The notes: a model not told the origin generated them from the sequence alone. A DNA stretch of 22,180 nt from Deltaproteobacteria bacterium UBA5329 (GCA_002408185.1 DHQV01000002.1:88001-110180); one strand, 5' to 3'. Counted from the first letter of the stretch, positions 6,846 through 13,722 are shown. Translations and numbers: made by a program.

Positions 6846-7319
6846 TTGATTATAAAAACACCCACAAAATTTTTTCTCGTCAGTGGTTCTTCCGATGGTT
6901 TTTCGCTGTTAAATGCGTTTGACGGCGCTCTTCTTAAGTCCGGGGTCGGCGATACCAATCTGGTGAGAATGAGCAGTATACTTCCTCCCGGCTGTACTGA
7001 GATAAAACCTCGTCCAAAGGCACTGCCGCAGGGAGCCCTTGTTCCAGTTGCCTATGCTTCGATAACGAGCGATGTTCCGGGAGAGACAATATCCGCAGCT
7101 GTCGCGATCGGTATCCCCGAGGATGAGAGCCTCGCGGGGCTCATCATGGAGTATTCGGCCAAAGCGGAGGAGACTGTCGTGCGGGACCAGGTCATACAAA
7201 TGGTCGAGAAAGGCATGGAACTCAGGAAACGGCCGATCAGGGAGATCATGTCGATATCATCCACGTTCAAGGTGACGACGGTTGGGGCTGCATTCGCCGG
7301 AGTCGTTCTGTGGGATTGA
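6846..7319 (+). CDS. Pyruvoyl-dependent arginine decarboxylase
   Basis: A 157-residue proenzyme of the PvlArgDC family, which converts arginine to agmatine and CO2. It starts MIIKTPTKFFLVSGSSDGFS and contains LNAFDGALLKSGVGDTNLV. The self-cleavage site is RMSSILPPG: cleavage between Ser43 and Ser44 should give a beta chain and an alpha chain capped by a pyruvoyl group made from Ser44. The conserved glutamate lies in IMEYSAKAEE. The TTG at 6846 is chosen because GGGAGGTG ends six bases before it; a TTG at 6831 would include that site in the coding sequence. It is the first gene of the polyamine block and supplies agmatine to the ureohydrolase downstream. Enzymes of this type are common in archaea and scattered in anaerobic bacteria. 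Confidence 0.93.
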   Translation: MIIKTPTKFFLVSGSSDGFSLLNAFDGALLKSGVGDTNLVRMSSILPPGCTEIKPRPKALPQGALVPVAYASITSDVPGETISAAVAIGIPEDESLAGLIMEYSAKAEETVVRDQVIQMVEKGMELRKRPIREIMSISSTFKVTTVGAAFAGVVLWD

Positions 7320-7482
7320 TCCAAATTCATATCGAAGCGCTATCTTCGTTGACCGCAGCATCGCAAATCCTTGACAGGCCACCGCTGGAGCAAGCTTGGA
7401 AAACGGGTCTCCGGCTTTTACTGCACGCCTCCGGTTTGCGCTGCCTTGTCGCCTCGATATCATTCTCGATCTGAATTTGGAT
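7319..7482. repeat. 164-bp palindromic element with 17-bp inverted ends
   Basis: ATCCAAATTCA-t-ATCGA (7319-7335) and TCGAT-c-TGAATTTGGAT (7466-7482) are inverted repeats with one mismatch. More complementarity lies further in: GCAGCATCGCAAATCC near 7356-7370 against a segment near 7431-7446. The left end coincides with the last base of the arginine decarboxylase stop codon, and the element fills most of the gap before the agmatinase gene. No open frame lies within it. It looks like a MITE-like or REP-like dispersed element, or a large mRNA hairpin. Confidence 0.6.
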
Positions 7483-7517
7483 TAATTAACCTGATAATAA
7501 TTTATCAAGAGGATGAA

Positions 7518-8354
7518 GTGCAGAAGGGGGTTTTTCATAATCATTTCATAGGGTCGAGGGAAAACGCCTCGTCCGATATCGTACTGCTTGGCTGTCCGCT
7601 CGATATCACGTCCTCATTTCGGAGCGGGTCGAAGTTTGGCCCGGAAAGCTTGAGGAGAGCATCATGGACATTGGAAACATACAGTCCGTATCTTGATCAC
7701 GACCTGGAGGAGATCAATTTTTCCGACACGGGCGATCTCGAGCTTCCCCAGGGAAATCTTCTTGAATCCCTGGACATTATCGAAAAAGCATCCGGGGCTA
7801 TTGTTGAAAATGGGCGGAAACCGTTTTTCTTCGGTGGCGAACACCTTGTGACGTATCCTATCATGAAAGGGGTCAAAAGGGCATTCCCGGTGCTTCAGCT
7901 GGTGCATTTTGACGCCCATTGTGATCTCAGGGACGATTATGAAGGACAGAAGCTTTCCCATGCAACGGTAATGAAACGCTTGAAGGAACTCGGTGATATA
8001 ACCATGCATCAGATCGGGATACGCTCGGGTACCAGGCAGGAATTCAAGGAATTGGCCCCCGTCGATTCGCCTGGCGTGCTTAAGACGCGCCTCGATCCGG
8101 AAGTACCGGTATATATCAGTTTTGATATTGACGTCTTCGACCCGTCGCTCGTATCGGGAGTCACGACACCGGAACCCGGAGGCCTCATGTTTCAAGAGGT
8201 CATTCAGTATCTGCATGTCTTGAAAGGCGCAAAGATCATCGGCGCGGACCTCGTTGAACTGGCGCCCGACTACGACACCACGTTCGTTTCCTCCGTTTGT
8301 GCGGCCAAGGTCGTTCGGGAGATCATCATGCTTATGGGCCCGGGCACATTTTAA
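7518..8354 (+). CDS. speB: Agmatinase-type ureohydrolase (SpeB family)
   Basis: A 278-residue ureohydrolase with all metal-binding motifs: GGEH (His109), DAHCD (132-136, with Asp132, His134 and Asp136) and SFDIDVFDPS (Asp203 and Asp205 for the dimanganese centre). It most likely hydrolyses agmatine to putrescine and urea, because it directly follows an arginine decarboxylase. Guanidino-acid substrates such as arginine are less likely in this context, but the fold alone does not prove specificity. The GTG at 7518 is chosen: AGAGGA lies about five bases upstream, and the family's N-terminus (here VQKGVFHNHFIGSRENASSDI) fits. The open frame upstream lies in the 164-bp repeat element and is not counted. 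The next gene begins 36 bp downstream. Confidence 0.88.
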   Translation: MQKGVFHNHFIGSRENASSDIVLLGCPLDITSSFRSGSKFGPESLRRASWTLETYSPYLDHDLEEINFSDTGDLELPQGNLLESLDIIEKASGAIVENGRKPFFFGGEHLVTYPIMKGVKRAFPVLQLVHFDAHCDLRDDYEGQKLSHATVMKRLKELGDITMHQIGIRSGTRQEFKELAPVDSPGVLKTRLDPEVPVYISFDIDVFDPSLVSGVTTPEPGGLMFQEVIQYLHVLKGAKIIGADLVELAPDYDTTFVSSVCAAKVVREIIMLMGPGTF

Positions 8355-8390
8355 TATCACCTCGAAACTATTCAGACAGGGGGATAGATC

Positions 8391-9626
8391 ATGAAAAGAC
8401 AAAAAAGTGGAAAAATTATGATAATAGGGGCAGGCGGGGTCGCGACAGTTGCCGCGCACAAATGCGCCCAGGTGCCTGAGGTTTTCAAAGATATCATGGT
8501 CGCGAGCAGAACGCTGTCGAAATGCAACGCGATAGCCGATTCCTTAAGGAACCGGTACCATAAAGATATCGAGACCGCCCGTGTCGATGCCGATAATGTC
8601 CCCGAGCTTGCACAACTCATAGGATCGTATAAGCCCGATGTCGTTCTCAATCTTGCCCTTCCGTACCAGGATCTCCATATAATGGACGCATGCCTGTTAA
8701 CAGGCGTGGATTACATTGATACGGCAAACTATGAACCCCTTGACGAAGCCCGTTTTGAATACGGCTGGCAGTGGGCTTACCAGGACCTTTTCCGGGATAA
8801 GGGTATACTCGCACTTCTTGGCTCGGGCTTCGACCCCGGTGTGACGAACGTGTTCACCGCCTACGCCCAGAAGCATTTCTTTGATGAGATACATTATCTC
8901 GACATACTCGACTGCAATGCCGGTTCGCACGGCCATGTATTCGCGACAAATTTCAACCCGGAGATCAATATCCGGGAAGTTACCCAGGTTGTGCGGCACT
9001 GGAAAAACGGGAAATGGATAGAGACGCCCGCCATAATCGACGAGGGGAGCGTCCATTTCTCCTTCGATTATCCAGTTGTCGGAGCACGGGAGAGTTACCT
9101 CCTGTATCACGAGGAGCTCGAGTCGCTCGTCCGGAATGTAAAGGGGTTGAAGAGGGCCCGTTTTTGGATGACATTTTCGGAAAACTATCTGACGCACCTT
9201 AAAGTGCTCAGGAATGTCGGAATGACGAGAATAGACGAGATAGAATACCAGGGATGCAAGATAGTCCCGATACAGTTTTTGAAGGCGTTGCTTCCCGAAC
9301 CGGCCTCCCTTGGCACAAAATATACTGGCAAGACAGTGATCGGCAACATCATGACCGGGACGAAAGACGGCAAACCGGAAAGCCGGTACATATACAACGT
9401 GTGCGATCATGAAGATGCCTTCAACGAGACAGGGACTCAGGCTATTGCATATACGACCGGCGTGCCCGCAATGATTGGCGCAATGATGGTCATGACCGGC
9501 ACCTGGCAGGGAGACGGTGTCTTCAATATGGAAGAGTTCGATCCTGATCCTTTCATGGAAAATTTGACCAAATACGGGCTCCCCTGGCAGGTCGTAGAAC
9601 ATGCCCCATTGTCTTATCGGATGTAA
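8391..9626 (+). CDS. Carboxy(nor)spermidine dehydrogenase (saccharopine dehydrogenase family)
   Basis: A 411-residue enzyme with an N-terminal Rossmann NAD(P)H site, IMIIGAGGVATVAAHKCA (about 9-26), and the family's VVLNLALPYQDLHIMDACL, DYIDTANYEPLDEA and LLGSGFDPGVTNVF blocks. It is related to saccharopine dehydrogenases but of the CASDH branch. That enzyme condenses L-aspartate-beta-semialdehyde with putrescine (or diaminopropane) and reduces the imine to carboxyspermidine (or carboxynorspermidine). The upstream arginine decarboxylase and agmatinase supply putrescine, so carboxyspermidine is the expected product. A strong AGGGGG precedes the ATG. Its TAA is immediately followed by the GTG of the decarboxylase gene with no gap, indicating tight coupling. 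Length is as expected for the family. Confidence 0.93.
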   Translation: MKRQKSGKIMIIGAGGVATVAAHKCAQVPEVFKDIMVASRTLSKCNAIADSLRNRYHKDIETARVDADNVPELAQLIGSYKPDVVLNLALPYQDLHIMDACLLTGVDYIDTANYEPLDEARFEYGWQWAYQDLFRDKGILALLGSGFDPGVTNVFTAYAQKHFFDEIHYLDILDCNAGSHGHVFATNFNPEINIREVTQVVRHWKNGKWIETPAIIDEGSVHFSFDYPVVGARESYLLYHEELESLVRNVKGLKRARFWMTFSENYLTHLKVLRNVGMTRIDEIEYQGCKIVPIQFLKALLPEPASLGTKYTGKTVIGNIMTGTKDGKPESRYIYNVCDHEDAFNETGTQAIAYTTGVPAMIGAMMVMTGTWQGDGVFNMEEFDPDPFMENLTKYGLPWQVVEHAPLSYRM

Positions 9627-10976
9627 GTGGACTGGATGACCTCTGGAGAAAAGACCGGATGGGTCCTCGATGCACTTTCGGTGGGTGATGTCTCGGCAGC
9701 CCATCACTATCACAGCCTCCTGGACCGCGACAGGCTCTCCGTGCTGGGATCTCTCGACCCGGAAATATTGGCGCGGGCCACAGATTTGATAAAAACCTCC
9801 CGAGAGACCGAGTTCAGGAAAAGCGAGGCCAGGTCGCTAGAAATAGCTTGGGGTGCGGTCAGGACCCCCGTCTACCTTGTAGACGAGCGGCTCATCGAAG
9901 AGAACATGCGGGTTCTGAGGTACGTAAAGGACCGGACCGGATGCCGCATTCTTCACGCATTGAAGGCCTATGCATCCTTTGCCACATTCGGAGTGATGAC
10001 CCCCTATCTCGATGGCGTGTGCGCGAGCGGGCTGTACGAAGCGCGCCTCGGCCGCGAGGAATTCGGCAAAGAGGTCCATACGTTTGGGGCCGCCTATAAA
10101 AAAGATGAGATCCGGGGAATACTGAAGTACTCGGATTTTATCATATTCAATTCATTCCATCAGGCCGCTATGTATGCAGACAGGGCCCGAGGCATGGGAC
10201 GCAGTACGGGTATCAGGGTCAATCCCGGCCACTCCGAGATCGCCACAGCGATGTACAACCCCTGCGCCCCGTGCTCGAGGCTTGGCGTGCTTCACGATAC
10301 CTTTGCCCGTGAGTTCCCGGCGCATGTCCGGAAGATCGACGGCCTGCATTTTCATGCAATGTGTGAACAGAATTCGGATGTTCTTGAAAGGATACTGAGG
10401 TCATTTGAAGAGTTGTACGGTCCGTATTTGAATGGCCTTGCATGGGTAAATTTCGGCGGCGGCCATCACATAACACGCCCTGATTACGATATCGAGAAAT
10501 TGATAGCACTTATCGACGGGTTCCAATCGACATACGGGGCCCAGGTATATCTGGAACCGGGCGAGGCGAGCGTCTATGATTGCGGTGTCCTGATCTCCAC
10601 GGTCATCGATGTCGTGAAGAATGACATCGATATCGCCATACTGGACACCTCGGCAGAGGCGCACATGCCCGATGTCCTCCTGATGCCGTACAGGCCGGAC
10701 GTCATCGGGTCTGCCGGGCCGGGGATAAAAGAATATACCTTCAGATTGGCCGGGCCCAGCTGTCTTGCCGGAGATGTTATAGGGGATTACTCCTTTGACG
10801 AACCTCTTGAGCGGGGCGATCGCCTTGTCTTTACTGATATGGCCCTGTACAGTATCGTCAAGAATACTACGTTCAACGGTATCGGCCTTCCCGATATCGC
10901 CGTCATCAGGAAAAATGGCGACCTCGATGTAGTGAAGCGTTTCGGGTATAAGGATTACAGGAACAGACAGTCCTAG
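9627..10976 (+). CDS. nspC: Carboxy(nor)spermidine decarboxylase with N-terminal extension
   Basis: A PLP-dependent fold III decarboxylase of 449 residues. It decarboxylates carboxyspermidine to spermidine, the last step of the pathway laid out by the upstream genes. The barrel begins at about residue 76 (VRTPVYLVDERLIEENM). The PLP lysine is K113 in ILHALKAYASF. Other motifs are DGVCASGLYEARLG, GLHFHAMCEQ, VNFGGGHHITR, YLEPGEASVYDCG and GPSCLAGD, the last carrying the substrate-site cysteine. About 72 residues precede the barrel, and ordinary NspC proteins (about 380 residues) lack them. They are mainly helical in character (SLDPEILARATDLIKTSRE) and of unknown role. The GTG directly follows the stop of the preceding gene; an ATG four codons in is an alternative start that still leaves most of the extension. 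Confidence 0.92.
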   Translation: MDWMTSGEKTGWVLDALSVGDVSAAHHYHSLLDRDRLSVLGSLDPEILARATDLIKTSRETEFRKSEARSLEIAWGAVRTPVYLVDERLIEENMRVLRYVKDRTGCRILHALKAYASFATFGVMTPYLDGVCASGLYEARLGREEFGKEVHTFGAAYKKDEIRGILKYSDFIIFNSFHQAAMYADRARGMGRSTGIRVNPGHSEIATAMYNPCAPCSRLGVLHDTFAREFPAHVRKIDGLHFHAMCEQNSDVLERILRSFEELYGPYLNGLAWVNFGGGHHITRPDYDIEKLIALIDGFQSTYGAQVYLEPGEASVYDCGVLISTVIDVVKNDIDIAILDTSAEAHMPDVLLMPYRPDVIGSAGPGIKEYTFRLAGPSCLAGDVIGDYSFDEPLERGDRLVFTDMALYSIVKNTTFNGIGLPDIAVIRKNGDLDVVKRFGYKDYRNRQS

Positions 10977-10980
10977 AAAC

Positions 10981-11015
10981 GCAAGTTGTAAGTCGTAAGG
11001 AGTTAGGAGCAGGAC
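10981..11015. repeat. 7-bp-period degenerate repeat after the polyamine operon
   Basis: Five consecutive heptamers, GCAAGTT GTAAGTC GTAAGGA GTTAGGA GCAGGAC, begin six bases after the nspC stop. Each unit starts with G. The motif differs from the other arrays in the window, but the period is the same. Confidence 0.7.
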
Positions 11016-11070
11016 AAAGAAGGGGGCTGCCAGGGGCGACAGGGCAAAATCACATGATTGTCTGTCTAAT

Positions 11071-11112
11071 GATAATATTATCTTGACAAATGTTCTCATG
11101 AAATTGTTTATA
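11071..11112 (+). promoter_or_regulatory. Promoter with adjacent 12-bp palindrome, upstream of the LuxR-type gene
   Basis: TTGACA (11083-11088) and TTTATA (11107-11112) are 18 bp apart and about 75 bp upstream of the LuxR-type gene. The perfect palindrome GATAATATTATC (11071-11082) abuts the -35, a usual place for an activator or autoregulator site. The rest of the 210-bp gap holds the heptamer repeat and no coding sequence that I can support. Confidence 0.5.
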
Positions 11113-11186
11113 TAGGTTCGGGATAAATGAATTAAGAATAGCCGTCCGGCTTTATATGTATTTCAGCATCAGAGAGGTGAAACATA

Positions 11187-11684
11187 ATGAAATCCCCCGC
11201 TACAGGTGAACCGAAATCTTCGTCCTCCAAAAGATCGGACAAGGAATCGGCCATGAAGATACACGCCCTCGAGGAGACAAACGAGGCGTTGAAAATTCTC
11301 CTCGAGCGTGGCGAAGATGAGAAAAAGCTGGTTGAGGACCGCATCAAATCGAATGTCAAGGAACTCGTCATTCCCTATATAGAAAAGCTGAAATCGACGG
11401 GCCTCAACGTTGAACAGCAAACATATCTTGAAATAGTGGAGACTACGGTAAGAAATGTGTTCTCTTCTTTTCTCCAGAAAATAACCTCCAAACAGTATCA
11501 CTTTACACCGAAAGAAATACAGGTGGCCACGCTTATCCGTGAGGGGAAGACGACGAAACAGATAGCCGATATTATGAAAGTGACAAGAAGCGCCATCGGG
11601 CTTCATCGTCACCATATCAGGAACAAACTGGGCCTCGGCAAGGCCAAGGTCAACCTGCGTTCGTATCTCCTGTCATTACAATAA
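11187..11684 (+). CDS. Solo LuxR-type helix-turn-helix regulator with coiled-coil N-terminus
   Basis: A 165-residue protein. Residues about 20-60 are charged and heptad-like (AMKIHALEETNEALKILLERG), suggesting a coiled coil. Next comes NVKELVIPYIEKLKSTGLN. The C-terminus is a LuxR/GerE-type helix-turn-helix: FTPKEIQVATLIREGKTTKQI, ADIMKVTRSAIGLHRHHIRNKLG, then VNLRSYLLSLQ. This is the layout of the C-terminal half of the PAS-LuxR regulators that abound in syntrophic Deltaproteobacteria, but no PAS or receiver domain is present. The recognition helix has AIGLHRHHI where relatives usually show TIEFHRDNI. A strong GAGAGGTG precedes the ATG. Its targets are unknown; the CoA-transferase genes downstream are candidates. 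Confidence 0.87.
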   Translation: MKSPATGEPKSSSSKRSDKESAMKIHALEETNEALKILLERGEDEKKLVEDRIKSNVKELVIPYIEKLKSTGLNVEQQTYLEIVETTVRNVFSSFLQKITSKQYHFTPKEIQVATLIREGKTTKQIADIMKVTRSAIGLHRHHIRNKLGLGKAKVNLRSYLLSLQ

Positions 11685-11701
11685 AAATGATCGATAGATA
11701 G

Positions 11702-11723
11702 AACTGACTTTATGTCGGTTTTT
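11702..11723 (+). terminator. Rho-independent terminator of the LuxR-type gene
   Basis: ACTGAC (11703-11708), loop TTTAT and GTCGGT (11714-11719) form a stem with one G-U pair, followed by a run of five T. It lies 18 bp after the stop codon. Confidence 0.65.
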
Positions 11724-11741
11724 GTGATATTATCATGTGGT

Positions 11742-11771
11742 ACCGGTCCGGTGAACCCCATCCGGACCGGT
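11742..11771. promoter_or_regulatory. 10-bp perfect inverted repeat upstream of the CoA-transferase genes
   Basis: ACCGGTCCGG (11742-11751) and CCGGACCGGT (11762-11771) are perfect inverted repeats around a 10-base loop, 31 bp before the gctA-like start. There is no T-run next to the stem (TTTT appears only seven bases later). It may be an operator, a leader hairpin or a second, poor terminator. Confidence 0.5.
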
Positions 11772-11802
11772 GATCGCTTTTATCCTATTGTGGAGACGAG
11801 AT

Positions 11803-12780
11803 ATGATCGGATGCCCGGAGATTACTGATAAGCTTATGACCCTTGATCAGGCAGTCTCCCGTTTCATCCAGGACGGGTGCCAGCTGGCCATCGGAGGATT
11901 TTCCATAGCCCGCAATCCCATGGCGCTTGCCTACGAGATCGTGCGGCAAAGGGTGCGTGACCTTCACGTCCTTTGCCATTCACATGGACAGGCGCTCGAT
12001 GTCCTTATAGGCGCCGGCTGCGTAAAAAGGCTGGAAATAGCGTACGGCGGCAATGGCCGCTACGCACCGACATGCGTGAGGTTCAGGAAAGCGATCGAGC
12101 GCTCTGAAATTCAGTTCGAGGATTACTCCAATTTTCAGATGTCGCTGCGCTTCCTCGCCGGTGCCCTGGGGATTCCGTTCATTCCGGCGAGGTCGGGGCC
12201 CGGCTCGGATATACTGCGGTTGGAAGGTTTTTCGCCCGAGGTACGGAAGGAGCCTAAAGTTGCACATAAGAAATATGCCAGGGTCCAAAACCCGTTTAGT
12301 GAAGACATCGACGAAGTCATCCTGCTGCCGGCCCTCACGCCGGACGTTTCGATAATTCACGCACAATATGTTGGCGATGACGGTACGGTCCGGATCAAGG
12401 GCCTGACATTTGCCGATATAGAACAGGCCAAGGCAGCGGATAAAGTGATTGTTACCTGTGAAGAGATCATGCCGCGTTCGTTTATCCGGGAAGATCCAGA
12501 CCAAAATTGCCTGCCTTCCTTTTTCGTGGATGCGATAGTGAAGGTTCCGTACGGGGCCCACCCTACGGCCTGCTTCAATTTTTATGATTACGACCCGTTG
12601 CACCTTAACATGTACCACGACCTGGCCAGGGACGATCGGCGTTTCAAGGAATACCTGGACACATGGGTATATCAGGTACATTCCTGGGGAGAATATCTCG
12701 AAAAGGTCGGGGTCGACAGGATCCTCGCGATCAAGGCGAACCCGGCGGTCGGCTATGCGCCGGGGCTTGTCCGCAAATAA
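11803..12780 (+). CDS. CoA-transferase subunit A (glutaconate CoA-transferase / IpdA family)
   Basis: A 325-residue alpha subunit of a family I CoA-transferase. It opens KLMTLDQAVSRFIQDGCQLA with the glycine-rich AIGGFSIARNPMALAYEIVR, then LEIAYGGNGRYAPTCVRFRKA. The middle part, PFIPARSGPGSDI and LLPALTPDVSIIHAQYVGDDG, is typical of GctA/IpdA proteins. The ATG at 11803 follows GGAG at eight bases. Together with the next gene it should form a heterotetramer that moves CoA between acids. Dicarboxylic acids such as glutaconate are one possibility, which would fit aromatic or glutarate degradation. IpdAB relatives instead act as ring-opening hydrolases in steroid breakdown, so the substrate remains open. 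No other degradation genes are adjacent. Confidence 0.85.
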   Translation: MIGCPEITDKLMTLDQAVSRFIQDGCQLAIGGFSIARNPMALAYEIVRQRVRDLHVLCHSHGQALDVLIGAGCVKRLEIAYGGNGRYAPTCVRFRKAIERSEIQFEDYSNFQMSLRFLAGALGIPFIPARSGPGSDILRLEGFSPEVRKEPKVAHKKYARVQNPFSEDIDEVILLPALTPDVSIIHAQYVGDDGTVRIKGLTFADIEQAKAADKVIVTCEEIMPRSFIREDPDQNCLPSFFVDAIVKVPYGAHPTACFNFYDYDPLHLNMYHDLARDDRRFKEYLDTWVYQVHSWGEYLEKVGVDRILAIKANPAVGYAPGLVRK

Positions 12781-12791
12781 GGAGATCTTGG

Positions 12792-13556
12792 GTGGTCGAA
12801 TACAGCGATAACGAGATGATGGCACTGGCGGCAGGACGTCTTATAAAAGACGGTGCCATAGTGTTCGCCGGGACAGGGGTGTCCATGCTGGCGGCGACTG
12901 CTGCCAAGAGGATCTTTGCCCCGGCAGCGGTCATATTTTTCGAAAGCGGGGGGATCGACCCTTCTTTAAGTGAAATACCCATGGCGGTTGGCGACCCGCG
13001 TGTTATGAGCGGGACAGCGGTGAATACAGGCCTTATCGATGCCTTTTCGATAGCCGGCCATCGCCGCTTCCACACCATCGCCTTCCTCGGGGCCGCCCAG
13101 ATAGACCGGTACGGCAACCTCAATTCGACGTGCATAGGGGATTATCACAGGCCAGTAACGCGGTTTTCCGGCAGCGGAGGCAGCTGCGATGTAGCAAGTT
13201 TCGCTTCGGAGGTGATCACCTTTATCCAGCATGAGAAACGAAGGTTTGTCGAGAAACTCGATTACCTGACAAGCGTCGGGTGGTATAAGGGCTTCGATTC
13301 GAGAAGAAAGCTTGGCCTTGAGCGCGGGGGAATGACTGCCGTTGTCACGAATCTCGGCGTTCTGAAATTCAAGGAAGATTCAAAAGAGATGTACCTGAGC
13401 GAATACTTTCCGGGAGTCTCGATAGGTGAGATCATAGAGAAAACCGGCTTTCCTCTCGATGTCGCGTCGGCGGTGGAAGCGGCTGCTCCGACCGCCCGCG
13501 AGCTTTTGATACTTCGCCAGGAAGTCGATCCGCAGCGTTTGATCTGTCACGTGTAA
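12792..13556 (+). CDS. CoA-transferase subunit B (glutaconate CoA-transferase / IpdB family)
   Basis: A 254-residue beta subunit, slightly shorter than typical GctB. It begins MVEYSDNEMMALAAGRLIKDG with the glycine-rich FAGTGVSMLAATAAKR. Next is VIFFESGGIDPSL, whose glutamate is in the position of the catalytic Glu that forms the glutamyl-CoA intermediate. Later motifs AFLGAAQIDRYGNLNST, GSGGSCDVAS and GMTAVVTNLGV are family landmarks. The GTG at 12792 is chosen because AAGGAG lies seven bases upstream, overlapping the stop codon of the alpha gene; the open frame continues upstream only as an overlap with that gene. The two subunits are 11 bp apart and clearly one operon. The same substrate ambiguity applies as for the alpha subunit. 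Confidence 0.86.
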   Translation: MVEYSDNEMMALAAGRLIKDGAIVFAGTGVSMLAATAAKRIFAPAAVIFFESGGIDPSLSEIPMAVGDPRVMSGTAVNTGLIDAFSIAGHRRFHTIAFLGAAQIDRYGNLNSTCIGDYHRPVTRFSGSGGSCDVASFASEVITFIQHEKRRFVEKLDYLTSVGWYKGFDSRRKLGLERGGMTAVVTNLGVLKFKEDSKEMYLSEYFPGVSIGEIIEKTGFPLDVASAVEAAAPTARELLILRQEVDPQRLICHV

Positions 13557-13563
13557 AAAACAG

Positions 13564-13636
13564 GTAATGGGTAATAGGCGAGGGGTGATAGGCGGAAAAG
13601 AAAACTGTATCCGTTACCCATGATCCATTACTCCCG
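13564..13636. repeat. Inverted pair of 7-bp-period repeats after the CoA-transferase operon
   Basis: Left arm: GTAATGG GTAATAG GCGAGGG GTGATAG GCGG (13564-13595). Right arm (13611-13636) reads, on the other strand, as heptamers GAGTAAT GGATCAT GGGTAAC. The two arms are partly complementary (GTAATGG and GGGTAA blocks), giving a long imperfect hairpin at an operon end. Confidence 0.75.
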
Positions 13637-13642
13637 TTTTAT

Positions 13643-13672
13643 TTGCTAATTTGGAAAAGTTCAGTTTATAAT
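13643..13672 (+). promoter_or_regulatory. Probable tig-clpP-clpX promoter
   Basis: TTGCTA (13643-13648), an 18-bp spacer and a perfect TATAAT (13667-13672). Transcription would start near 13679, giving a leader of about 44 bases. Confidence 0.6.
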
Positions 13673-13686
13673 AAGGCAGTTTTTAC

Positions 13687-13707
13687 GGGACTTTTCAGTC
13701 CTTTTTT
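13687..13707 (+). terminator. Terminator-like hairpin in the tig leader (possible attenuator)
   Basis: GGACT, loop TTTC, AGTCC, then six T: a short but textbook intrinsic terminator. It lies downstream of the predicted promoter and upstream of the tig ribosome-binding site (GGAGGTG). It could also be the terminator of upstream transcription if the real promoter is elsewhere. Confidence 0.5.
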
Positions 13708-13722
13708 CTTGTCGGAGGTGGT

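Noticed and set aside
7371..7376. TTGACA inside the palindromic element as a promoter for the agmatinase gene
   Set aside because: No -10-like sequence lies 15-19 bp downstream.
7371..7517. Open frame extending the agmatinase upstream by 49 codons
   Set aside because: The added residues lie in the palindromic element, show no ureohydrolase similarity, and a GTG with a good ribosome-binding site exists at 7518.
8697..9713. Long minus-strand open frame of 338 codons opposite the carboxyspermidine dehydrogenase
   Set aside because: It is a shadow of biased codon use in a well-supported plus-strand gene; its product has unlikely composition (rich in His, Cys and Arg) and no motif.
10981..11015. 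Heptamer array as a CRISPR or integrase attachment site
   Set aside because: The units are 7 bp, degenerate and without spacers, and no cas or integrase gene is present.
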